51,716 nucleotides of DNA from Aliarcobacter sp017996075 (GTDB lineage Bacteria > Campylobacterota > Campylobacteria > Campylobacterales > Arcobacteraceae). Positions 28,588 to 35,509 of this stretch are shown here, one piece after another (within the stretch, counting starts at the first letter, position 1; every line of letters starts with the position of its first letter). The translations under genes and the position numbers were made by a program. The stretch lies in the NCBI RefSeq assembly GCF_051062515.1, contig NZ_JAMXEK010000012.1. One strand, 5' to 3'. Under the pieces are notes generated by a model that was given only the letters and a program-made list of their open reading frames with translations, had not been told where the DNA came from and ran no database searches.

Positions 28588-29331
28588 TTATATATTTCCC
28601 ACGATTTTATCAAGTGTATATTTCATGTCCTCATCCAATTGCATATTAGCCTTAAACCAATTTATATATTCAATATCTTCATTACAAATATCTTCAATAT
28701 TTCTACCTTTATATTTTCCAAATTTAAATTTTTTAATAAATACAGGAGTTTTTGTTAAATCTGTTAATGTTTGCATAGGATGTGTTTGTGGATATTGCTC
28801 TTTTGCTAGAGTTACTAATTTTGAAAGAAGTAGTTTCATAACTAACACATCACCAATTGCATCATGGGCTTTAATAGTAATATTATGTTTATTTGCTTCT
28901 TCTAACTCATTTTTATATAATTCAAGAGAATATCTTAAATATTGTAATCGATGATAAGGTGAATCTTCTAAAAGATGTCTAGCACATCTTAGAGTATCAA
29001 TCAAAGTAAAATTGTTTTTAAATCCCTCTTTTTGTAACATTCCTAAGTCAAAAGGTAAATTATGAGCAATTAAAAAGTTTTCACTACTATTTAGTTCATT
29101 TAATCTTCTATAAAATTTTGAATCAATAAATTTTGGTTTATTTTCTAATAAATCAGGAGTAATATTATGTACTTCCATAGCTTCAAGTTTTATAGGAATT
29201 TCACAAGAACATAATTCATCATATACTTCAATTGGCACTTTTATATCAATTATCATTGAACCTATTTGAATAATTCTATCTTCTTCGCTTGCGCCAGTTG
29301 TTTCTGTATCAAAAAGTACATATTTTGCCAT
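28588..29331 (-). CDS. DEDDh 3'-5' exonuclease with C-terminal DUF3820 domain
   Basis: The 247-aa protein has Exo I (LFDTETTGASEEDRIIQIG, residues 6-24), Exo II (LIAHNLPFDLGML near 89) and Exo III (IKAHDAIGDVLVMK near 158, the DEDDh form), as in DnaQ/PolC epsilon proofreaders. The tail FKFGKYKGRNIEDICNEDI near 208 is a DUF3820 module often found behind such exonucleases. It is the first gene of the AddB/DUF262/AddA/McrBC operon and ends exactly where addB begins. A degenerate regulon dyad lies 47 bp upstream of its ATG. Confidence 0.87.
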   Translation of the reverse strand: MAKYVLFDTETTGASEEDRIIQIGSMIIDIKVPIEVYDELCSCEIPIKLEAMEVHNITPDLLENKPKFIDSKFYRRLNELNSSENFLIAHNLPFDLGMLQKEGFKNNFTLIDTLRCARHLLEDSPYHRLQYLRYSLELYKNELEEANKHNITIKAHDAIGDVLVMKLLLSKLVTLAKEQYPQTHPMQTLTDLTKTPVFIKKFKFGKYKGRNIEDICNEDIEYINWFKANMQLDEDMKYTLDKIVGNI

Positions 29332-29377
29332 TAAAAATCCCCTAGTTTTTTGTGTTTATTATTATATTATAGTTACA

Positions 29378-29392
29378 TTACAAATAATGTCT
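29378..29392 (-). promoter_or_regulatory. Promoter of the exonuclease-AddB operon with degenerate regulon dyad
   Basis: On the minus strand the order is AGACA, 5 bp, TGTA, 12 bp, TATAAT. The upstream half-site is intact, the downstream half is altered (TGTA for TGTC) and the inner spacing is 5 not 6. The distance from the half-site to the -10 hexamer and to the start codon (47 bp) matches the clear copies further right. Confidence 0.5.
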
Positions 29393-29458
29393 AGTTATGG
29401 GTAAAATAAAGAAATAAAAATAATTGTGTTATATCTATACAAAATTTAAACAAATAAC

Positions 29459-30157
29459 TTATTTTAAATACTCTTCAATATCTTTTGCAATCTCATCAAT
29501 AGCCAAACTAGCTTTTTTATACAAAACTTTTGAGTAAAGTGAATCATTTAAAAATACACTTTTTTCTAAGTTATTTAATATAGAAAATTTAATTTTTGAA
29601 GTTAAAAGTCTATCTGTATTTATAACAGCTCCGCTAGTTCCTATTACAACCAAAACTTCACAATCATAAAACTCATTATACATATTTATATATTTTGGAG
29701 CATCTTCAGCAAAAAAGACAATATTTGGTCTTAAAAAGCCACTACATTTTGGGCAAGTTTCATGCTTTTTAATCTGCTCTTCATATCCTATATTTACAAT
29801 ATTATTACAGTTTACACATCTTAGTTCTTGTAAAAATCCATGTAAATGAAGTACATCTTTACAGTTTGCTTTTTCAAACATATCATCAACATTTTGAGTG
29901 ATAACTGCAATATCATCTGGATATTTATTTTTTAATTTTGCTACAACTTCATGAGCATAATTTGGTTTTTTATCTTTTAGATTTACTCTTAACATATCAT
30001 AAAATTTTATTGTATTATCTTTATTAAAATCCAAACAACCGCTAACACAAATATCTTCTATTTTATGGTTTTCCCAAAGTCCATCTTCATCTCTAAAAGT
30101 TGATATTCCACTCTCAGCACTAATTCCTGCTCCACTTAAAATTATAATTTTTGCCAA
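29459..30157 (-). CDS. Sir2-family NAD-dependent protein deacylase (CobB type)
   Basis: The 232-aa protein has the NAD-binding GAGISAESGISTFRDEDGLW (residues 9-28), the catalytic VITQNVDDMFEKA and HLHGFL (active-site His near 104), and a zinc site formed by CVNC and CPKC (near 115 and 137). RPNIVFFAED follows. It removes acyl groups from lysines using NAD+. It follows the 162-aa gene by 2 bp. A truncated copy of its gene is found at 44.4 kb. Confidence 0.9.
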   Translation of the reverse strand: MAKIIILSGAGISAESGISTFRDEDGLWENHKIEDICVSGCLDFNKDNTIKFYDMLRVNLKDKKPNYAHEVVAKLKNKYPDDIAVITQNVDDMFEKANCKDVLHLHGFLQELRCVNCNNIVNIGYEEQIKKHETCPKCSGFLRPNIVFFAEDAPKYINMYNEFYDCEVLVVIGTSGAVINTDRLLTSKIKFSILNNLEKSVFLNDSLYSKVLYKKASLAIDEIAKDIEEYLK

Positions 30158-30159
30158 TT

Positions 30160-30648
30160 TTAATCCTTTTTCTTTATCTCATCAAAATCTATTTCGCCTA
30201 AATCTATTATATTTGGTTTTAAAAACTCTAAATCTTTAAAATAATCATCTATTTTTTTCATATTTTTATCTGATATTTTTTTAATTTTATTTTTTAGCTT
30301 TGGTATCTTTTTGTTTATCTTTCTTTTTTTATTAAAAAACTCATCAATCTCTTTTTTATATGGATATTTTTTATATAACAAAGCTTCAAACTCAAAATAA
30401 CCATCATCTAAGATATGAACTATAATATAACCTTTATTTGTATTAAAGATATTTATTCCTGTGGACTCTTCTTTAAAAGGTTTTTTAGATTTTAAATACA
30501 CTGTTGCACAATCTTTTTGTCCACAGTTACATTTTGAGTGTAAAAATAGTCTATTTTGAATAATTTCATCTTTAAAAACATATCCAGCTTTGTTCATAAA
30601 TCTTTTTAGAAACTCAAGAAATATTGGAGTTTTATTTAATAGATACAA
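30160..30648 (-). CDS. Hypothetical protein, 162 aa, paired with the sirtuin gene
   Basis: I recognise no family. The protein has a cysteine cluster SKCNCGQKDCATVYL near residues 38-52, which could bind a metal, and a very basic lysine-rich middle (about 118-150). The start is TTG at 30648 with AAGAAGGAT upstream. Only 2 bp separate it from the sirtuin gene, and the same pair recurs as relics at 44.4-44.86 kb, so the two travel together. Confidence 0.68.
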   Translation of the reverse strand: MYLLNKTPIFLEFLKRFMNKAGYVFKDEIIQNRLFLHSKCNCGQKDCATVYLKSKKPFKEESTGINIFNTNKGYIIVHILDDGYFEFEALLYKKYPYKKEIDEFFNKKRKINKKIPKLKNKIKKISDKNMKKIDDYFKDLEFLKPNIIDLGEIDFDEIKKKD

Positions 30649-30686
30649 ATCTTATCCTTCTTATTTATTAAAATAATTATAATAAA

Positions 30687-31124
30687 CTAATAAATGCACT
30701 CTGGCATCTCTTTTTTTCTTAAATTTATGTACTCTTTTACTAAATCTGTTTTACCCAATATTAAAGCTTTTTCAATAAAAAAATTTATAGAACAATCTAT
30801 ATCTTTATGTTGTTCAAAAGCTATCCCATTTTTTAATAAAATTCTCTTATTTTCTAATAACCTATCTACCCTAATTTTTTCATTTTCTAAATATTTATTG
30901 TAATATGATAATCTCTCGTTAATATATTCATTTACACTTTCATCTTTTATTTTTATATTTTCACTTTTTAATAAAATATATGTATTTTCGTTATTAAGTC
31001 CAAGAGCTTTATCGTTTCCCATATATGGTGCAATAAAAAAATATGCAATTATAAAAGATAGAATTGATGCAAAGATAAAATATGCAATATAATATTTAAA
31101 AATACTTTTAACTGTTTCAATCAT
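30687..31124 (-). CDS. Small membrane protein, about 145 aa
   Basis: I favour the start MIETVKSIFKYY at 31124, because its ATG overlaps the TGA of the gene upstream (ATGA); the longer frame to 31160 runs into that gene. One strong membrane helix lies at about residues 11-31. The rest is a charged helical domain, probably outside or peripheral to the membrane. No family is recognised. It is coupled to the 81-aa membrane protein gene. Confidence 0.6.
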   Translation of the reverse strand: MIETVKSIFKYYIAYFIFASILSFIIAYFFIAPYMGNDKALGLNNENTYILLKSENIKIKDESVNEYINERLSYYNKYLENEKIRVDRLLENKRILLKNGIAFEQHKDIDCSINFFIEKALILGKTDLVKEYINLRKKEMPECIY

Positions 31125-31366
31125 TTTATTTCTCCATTTTTTATCATTCTTCTTGTCCAATCTTCATAACTCTCTTTTAGTTTAGGACTTTTAAACATAT
31201 ATTTCTCTTCATATGCTTGTGCAAATACTATATTTTTAATCTCTATATCTTTTTTTATAGCCAATAAAGAATATATTAAAAGAGCTAAACCTCCACCAAA
31301 TATTATTGGATACATTAATAATTTTAACGCTACACCTATAATTGTTCTTAAAAAATCTATTATCAT
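31121..31366 (-). CDS. Small membrane protein, 81 aa
   Basis: The protein has one or two hydrophobic segments within residues 3-35 (IGVALKLLMYPIIFGGGLALLI partly) and a charged tail. No family is recognised. It is translationally coupled to the following membrane protein by a 4-bp ATGA overlap and lies 15 bp after the 203-aa gene, so all three probably share the regulated promoter at about 32.03 kb. Confidence 0.58.
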   Translation of the reverse strand: MIIDFLRTIIGVALKLLMYPIIFGGGLALLIYSLLAIKKDIEIKNIVFAQAYEEKYMFKSPKLKESYEDWTRRMIKNGEIK

Positions 31367-31381
31367 TTGTAACCCCTTTTT

Positions 31382-31993
31382 TTATAATAAATCATCTAAA
31401 GTATATCTATCTTTAATATACTTCTTTAAATTTTTTAGTTCAGTTTCTAAATCATTTTTTATAATATTTAAATGATCTTTTAAATTTACTCTTGCTTCAT
31501 AAGTAGATAAATCTATTTTCTTATGCTCTGAAATATAAAATGATTCTATTTTATTTTGTTCAATTTTTAAAATATTCATATGTAAAAAACTACACTTTGG
31601 TTCAACAAAACCAACACTGTATCTATCTCTTACAAAAGCATAATATATTTTTGCACTATAAATATTGTTTACATATGTTTCAAATCCAAAATCACCATGT
31701 CCTAAATGTGAAAGATTATGTAAATATTTTTTAACAGATTCATTTAATTGTTCCAAATCTTCATTAAAAAACTTTCTCCACTTATCAATAGGTTCTCCCC
31801 AAGATGAACCTTGCAAATAAGGCTCATTAAAATCTAAAGCTAAATAGTGATTTGCAACTAAATTTACATCACTTATAACATCTTTTAGATTTCTATAAAC
31901 ATCATAAACTTTTTTTGGATTTGGTAAATTTTCTTCTTTTATCAAAGCTTCATCAAAAACTTTTTTTGTAAGAAATAGTATGTCTTTTATCAT
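31382..31993 (-). CDS. Hypothetical protein, 203 aa, under the shared regulon promoter
   Basis: A soluble, mainly helical protein with a conserved-looking centre (SWGEPIDKWRKFFNEDLEQ; LSHLGHGDFGFETY). I recognise no family. It starts at 31993, 48 bp downstream of a clear RGACA-N6-TGTCY dyad with an ideal TATAAT 11 bp from the dyad, and leads the two small membrane protein genes. Its role is unknown, but the promoter places it in the proposed regulon. Confidence 0.65.
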   Translation of the reverse strand: MIKDILFLTKKVFDEALIKEENLPNPKKVYDVYRNLKDVISDVNLVANHYLALDFNEPYLQGSSWGEPIDKWRKFFNEDLEQLNESVKKYLHNLSHLGHGDFGFETYVNNIYSAKIYYAFVRDRYSVGFVEPKCSFLHMNILKIEQNKIESFYISEHKKIDLSTYEARVNLKDHLNIIKNDLETELKNLKKYIKDRYTLDDLL

Positions 31994-32023
31994 TTTTTAT
32001 CCTTGTAGATTTATTTATAAGAG

Positions 32024-32056
32024 ATTATAAATAAACTATTGGACATATTTTTGTCT
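32024..32056 (-). promoter_or_regulatory. Regulon dyad 1 and -10 box, promoter of the 203-aa gene
   Basis: The dyad GGACA-TATTTT-TGTCT is at 32041-32056 (plus-strand spelling). On the minus strand it is followed after 11 bp by TATAAT at 32029-32024, then a leader of about 30 bp to the ATG at 31993. The dyad occupies the place of a -35 box. Confidence 0.8.
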
Positions 32057-32097
32057 AGTTAAATATCTTTTTTTCTTTAAAATATCTCTTTATATTT

Positions 32098-32823
32098 TTA
32101 ATATTTCAAAAATTTTTTGCCCATACTGTCTTGTATTTCTTTTATATGTAATTTCTGAATCGCTTTTTTTAGTAATGGTAAGTACTTTTTTGCTAATCCA
32201 CTTCTTCTTAAATAATTTGGATGATAAGTTCTATAAGCTACTATTTGTGGGTAATTTATAAAACTTAGTTGACAAATACTTTTAATATCAAAATCTTCAA
32301 TTTGTATTTGCTTAAATTCACCAAAAGTTTTTTTAATAAATTTATCATAGTAATGACCTGTAAAAAATATCATCATTTGTGGATTAATTAGCTCAATCTC
32401 TTTTTTTGTAATATCAAACCAATTTTTTTGCCAATCTATCAAATCCTCAGGAGTACCTTTTCCAGTTTTTCCTATTTTAATAATGTTATTCCAAAGAAAG
32501 CAGACATCATCAAAATCCTTTTGTAAATTATTGAATATTTGCATCAAAACACCTACATTTGAATAATCACTTCTCTTATCAATCCAAAAAGTTTTATATT
32601 TATTCATCTCTTCTAATGGTGCTTTAATTGAACTATAAGCACCATGCCAATCATTAGTTTCTTGTCCAAATAACATTACTTTAGTTTTTTTTAAACATTG
32701 TTCATCAAAATAAAGCAAAAGTGGATTAGTGGGATGTTCACTTGAAATAGGAATCTTATCAAGATTTTGTTTACCATTTTTATATAATTCTTCTAATTGT
32801 TCATTTATATTCATATATTTCAC
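32098..32823 (-). CDS. Uracil-DNA glycosylase-like protein (FGQETN type)
   Basis: The 241-aa protein has a motif VMLFGQETNDWHG near residue 51, in the position of the UDG water-activating loop (GQDPYH in classical Ung), and a late motif TYHPNYLRRSG near 203 resembling the UDG leucine-loop motif HPS. It fits the UDG superfamily fold, but catalytic action is not proven. The start is GTG at 32823, sharing one base with the WYL gene stop; ATG at 32814 is an alternative. Its last dozen codons read out of frame over a remnant of another gene. Confidence 0.65.
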   Translation of the reverse strand: MKYMNINEQLEELYKNGKQNLDKIPISSEHPTNPLLLYFDEQCLKKTKVMLFGQETNDWHGAYSSIKAPLEEMNKYKTFWIDKRSDYSNVGVLMQIFNNLQKDFDDVCFLWNNIIKIGKTGKGTPEDLIDWQKNWFDITKKEIELINPQMMIFFTGHYYDKFIKKTFGEFKQIQIEDFDIKSICQLSFINYPQIVAYRTYHPNYLRRSGLAKKYLPLLKKAIQKLHIKEIQDSMGKKFLKY

Positions 32824-33752
32824 TAAATATTAATCTCTTCCAAATACCCTTGTACTCTATCTTTTATCTCATCTGCTAAACTTTTTGGCTCTAGCACTTT
32901 TATATATGGAATATAGTATAAAATAAGAGGAAGTATTTCCATATTATTTGAAATTTTTATCTCTATTTCTATTGAGCCATCTTTATCTTCTCCAATTATA
33001 CTTTGACCTCTAAGAGGTTTTCTTTCAAAATATTTTCTAATTTGTTTATCTATAAACAATCTTACTCTAAACTGAACATCCAAATTAAACCAAACACTAT
33101 TTGCATATTTTAATCTCTCTTCAACAATAGCTGGAATTTCAAATTTTGAATTAAGAGTTTCTATATTTTTTATAGATTTTAGGTGATATTTTTTGAAAAT
33201 TTCTTTATCTTTTTGTATATGAAATGCAAGTAAATACCAAAAGCCATCAAAGAAAGCTAATTTAAGAGGCTTTACATGAAAATTATATTTTTCATAATCA
33301 AACTTTATCTCCTCTTTTTCTTTAATAGCTTTTTCTATTTTCTCAAACAAAGCAACAGTTTTATCTTCAAGATATTCACCATTTACATTTGTAAATATTG
33401 GGTGATCTAGTTGTTGAGTAATTTGAGATAATAGCGAGTGGGCTTTTGAGTAAAATATATTTCCAGCACTCTTTGCCATCTCATCTAAAATACCAAGAAT
33501 AAGTCTTTCATTTGTATTTAAATCATCAGAGGCAAGCTTTGGATCAATCTTCCAAGTTCTTCCCTCTTTTATCGCTCCTAAATCACTTAATACTTCATAT
33601 AAATCTCTTTGAATTGTTTTTGTACTAACATCTAACTCTTTTGCTAATTCAGCAATTGTAAATCCATGAACATTGTTTTTCAACATGAAGTAAATTTGAT
33701 TTATTCTGTTGTATTTTGTATTATCGTTTTGTTTTTGAATAATTTTTGGCAC
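32823..33752 (-). CDS. WYL-domain transcriptional regulator
   Basis: The 309-aa protein has an N-terminal HTH (about 14-62: FTIAELAKELDVSTKTIQRDLYEV), a WYL domain (about 135-215, including PLKLAFFDGFWYLLAFH) and a C-terminal WCX-like domain to 309. WYL regulators such as PafBC and DriD respond to single-stranded DNA after damage, and many others control defence genes. The start is GTG at 33752 with AAAGGA upstream. Its own promoter holds a regulon dyad at a different distance from the -10. Fragments of a second copy lie at 45.9 and 46.6 kb. Confidence 0.88.
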   Translation of the reverse strand: MPKIIQKQNDNTKYNRINQIYFMLKNNVHGFTIAELAKELDVSTKTIQRDLYEVLSDLGAIKEGRTWKIDPKLASDDLNTNERLILGILDEMAKSAGNIFYSKAHSLLSQITQQLDHPIFTNVNGEYLEDKTVALFEKIEKAIKEKEEIKFDYEKYNFHVKPLKLAFFDGFWYLLAFHIQKDKEIFKKYHLKSIKNIETLNSKFEIPAIVEERLKYANSVWFNLDVQFRVRLFIDKQIRKYFERKPLRGQSIIGEDKDGSIEIEIKISNNMEILPLILYYIPYIKVLEPKSLADEIKDRVQGYLEEINI

Positions 33753-33800
33753 TATTTTCCTTTGTGTAAAATAGTTTTTATTTTACATAACATTTATTAA

Positions 33801-33831
33801 ATCCTTATATAATTTAGACACTATTTTGTCC
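33801..33831 (-). promoter_or_regulatory. Regulon dyad 2, promoter of the WYL gene
   Basis: AGACA-CTATTT-TGTCC lies at 33816-33831, about 64 bp before the WYL start and inside the 3' end of the preceding gene. The best -10 on the minus strand, TATAAG, is only about 6 bp past the dyad instead of 11, so here the dyad would cover the -35 box and spacer. That arrangement suits autorepression. Confidence 0.65.
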
Positions 33832-34339
33832 TATATTTTAAAATATTTCTAATATAAATTTTAAAAGAGAGCCAAAAACTACTCTGTAACTCATTTTCAA
33901 TAGAAGCATAAATATCAAAATAGTTATCCAAATAATATTTATAATAGTTTGTAGTACATAGTATTTGAATATATCTAGCAAAAAAATAACTATCTTTTAT
34001 TAGTTCTTTCTCTTCTTTTTTTAATTTTGAGTAATCTTTGCAAATAGCTATTATTTCATTTAGTTTTTGGATTTTTTCATTTAACTCATCATTTAAAAAA
34101 TCTAAAGTATCTATCACCACAGATATATTATCTTGAAATGAAGAATTATTTATATTTTTATCTATGATAACTGTTGAAAAATCAATATTTTCATATTTTA
34201 TATTTATATAGAAATTTATATTTTTTATCTGTTTAAATATGCAAATATAATTTTTAAATGTTTTATTATAAACTCTATTTTTAAGTCTAAAAAGATTTGC
34301 TATATTTTCCTCTTCTATTGAATCTAATATATTTTCCAT
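33821..34339 (-). CDS. Hypothetical protein, 172 aa, under the shared regulon promoter
   Basis: A soluble, helical, Asn/Ile/Lys-rich protein with a likely coiled-coil stretch around 80-115 (LNDELNEKIQKLNEII). I recognise no family and see no catalytic motif. It is preceded by a clear dyad and TATACT box about 45 bp upstream of the ATG. Its final codons contain the dyad of the WYL promoter, so the two genes have been in this arrangement for some time. Confidence 0.62.
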   Translation of the reverse strand: MENILDSIEEENIANLFRLKNRVYNKTFKNYICIFKQIKNINFYINIKYENIDFSTVIIDKNINNSSFQDNISVVIDTLDFLNDELNEKIQKLNEIIAICKDYSKLKKEEKELIKDSYFFARYIQILCTTNYYKYYLDNYFDIYASIENELQSSFWLSFKIYIRNILKYRTK

Positions 34340-34365
34340 AAACTACCCCCTATATTAATTTATAA

Positions 34366-34399
34366 AAGTATAAGTTTTTATGTGGACATATTATTGTCT
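34366..34399 (-). promoter_or_regulatory. Regulon dyad 3 and -10 box, promoter of the 172-aa gene
   Basis: GGACA-TATTAT-TGTCT lies at 34384-34399. On the minus strand it is followed after exactly 11 bp by TATACT, and the ATG at 34339 is 45 bp from the dyad. Architecture is the same as at dyad 1. Confidence 0.8.
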
Positions 34400-34479
34400 A
34401 TTTTAATTAATTTTTAATCTGCAAATTCATCATTCCTCATCTTCTTTACTTCATTATATTTTTTTAAAGTAATTTCGTA

Positions 34480-34512
34480 AGACAGAAATATGTCCTAATC
34501 TTTCAATACAAT
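34480..34512 (+). promoter_or_regulatory. Regulon dyad 4 and -10 box, promoter of the 31-aa gene and deiminase
   Basis: AGACA-GAAATA-TGTCC lies at 34480-34495 on the plus strand and is followed after 11 bp by TACAAT. The ATG of the 31-aa gene is 45 bp from the dyad. This is the only copy pointing rightwards, divergent from dyad 3. Confidence 0.8.
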
Positions 34513-34539
34513 TTCTTATACCAAAAAAAGGAGAACTAA

Positions 34540-34635
34540 ATGAATTTTGAAAAATTTATTGAAAAAATAAATAGTAATATTGAATATAAAACTATTGTTA
34601 AAAAGGTTTTATCTAATGAACACTTTTACTTTTAA
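34540..34635 (+). CDS. 31-aa small protein ahead of the deiminase gene
   Basis: ATG at 34540 opens a 31-codon frame (MNFEKFIEKINSNIEY and on to a Phe-rich end NEHFYF) that stops at 34633-34635. A strong AAAGGAG site lies about 7 bp upstream, and a complete regulon promoter precedes it, so translation is likely. It ends 27 bp before the deiminase start. It may be a leader peptide, a small effector, or the remnant of a longer gene replaced by the deiminase. Confidence 0.55.
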   Translation: MNFEKFIEKINSNIEYKTIVKKVLSNEHFYF

Positions 34636-34662
34636 ATTTAGATTATATTTTAGGACTTAAAG

Positions 34663-35493
34663 ATGAAAACAATTAGACTATCAAAACTTCTTTTTAATAA
34701 CTATCCAAAGGAATCACAAAACTTAGTAGATATTTTAAATAAACATAATATTTCTTATGAGATTTTGAAAAATACAAAAGATATTTGGACTAGAGATTTT
34801 ATGCCATTTTGTCTTGATGATGGAACTTTAGTATCTTATATTTATGAACCTGATTATTTACAAAATGATAAATATAAAAACATCAAAACTAAAATTGTTT
34901 ATGAAAAAAATCATATTAATTTAGTTATTGATGGTGGCAATTTTGTAAGATATAAAAATAAAGCTATTATGACTGATAAAGTTTTCAAAGAGAATCCCTC
35001 AAAAACAAAAAATGAAATCATTGAAATTATCAAAACAAAGTGTAAATTAGAAGATTTAATCATCATTCCAAAACAGCCCTACGATATATATGGGCATAGC
35101 GATAGTATGGTGAGATGGATTGATGAAAATAGTGTTTTAGTAAATGATTTTTCTATTGAATCAAAAACTTTTAACAATAAATTGATAAAAGCTTTGCAAA
35201 AACACTATCTAAATATCAAAGCTATGAAATATGATAATAGCTTTTTTACAAAAAATAGAAATTGGGGAGCTTACTTAAATTTTGTAAAAATAGAAAATGT
35301 TTTAATAGTGCCTATTTATGGGATAAATGAAGATTTTTTAGCTTTGAAACAACTACAAAATATTTATAAAAATTGTATTATCGAGCCTATAAAGTTTGAT
35401 TCAATTATAAAAAATGGTGGTGCTTTGCATTGTGTTTCTTGTGAGAAAATTGAATTTGAAAAAAGAGGAAAAGGGAATAAAAGAGAATTTTAG
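34663..35493 (+). CDS. Agmatine deiminase-family protein (short form)
   Basis: The 276-aa protein has the family landmarks DIWTRDFMPF (near 42), LVIDGGNFVRY (near 88), DIYGHSDSMVRW (near 142) with the catalytic His, and NGGALHCVSCE (near 253) with the catalytic cysteine. These are the Porphyromonas-type deiminase residues that turn guanidino groups into ureido groups plus ammonia. It is about 90 residues shorter than AguA, so agmatine may not be the substrate. It lies behind a regulon promoter and a 31-aa gene, an unusual place for a metabolic enzyme. Confidence 0.8.
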   Translation: MKTIRLSKLLFNNYPKESQNLVDILNKHNISYEILKNTKDIWTRDFMPFCLDDGTLVSYIYEPDYLQNDKYKNIKTKIVYEKNHINLVIDGGNFVRYKNKAIMTDKVFKENPSKTKNEIIEIIKTKCKLEDLIIIPKQPYDIYGHSDSMVRWIDENSVLVNDFSIESKTFNNKLIKALQKHYLNIKAMKYDNSFFTKNRNWGAYLNFVKIENVLIVPIYGINEDFLALKQLQNIYKNCIIEPIKFDSIIKNGGALHCVSCEKIEFEKRGKGNKREF

Positions 35494-35509
35494 TTCTCTT
35501 TTATTTTTT
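35479..35509. terminator. Bidirectional intrinsic terminator between deiminase and HNH genes
   Basis: AAAAGAGAA at 35479-35487 and TTCTCTTTT at 35494-35502 form a perfect 9-bp stem with a 6-nt loop, followed by ATTTTTTA on the plus strand. The A-rich left arm gives a U tract in the other direction as well. It overlaps the deiminase stop and the end of the HNH gene. Confidence 0.78.
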
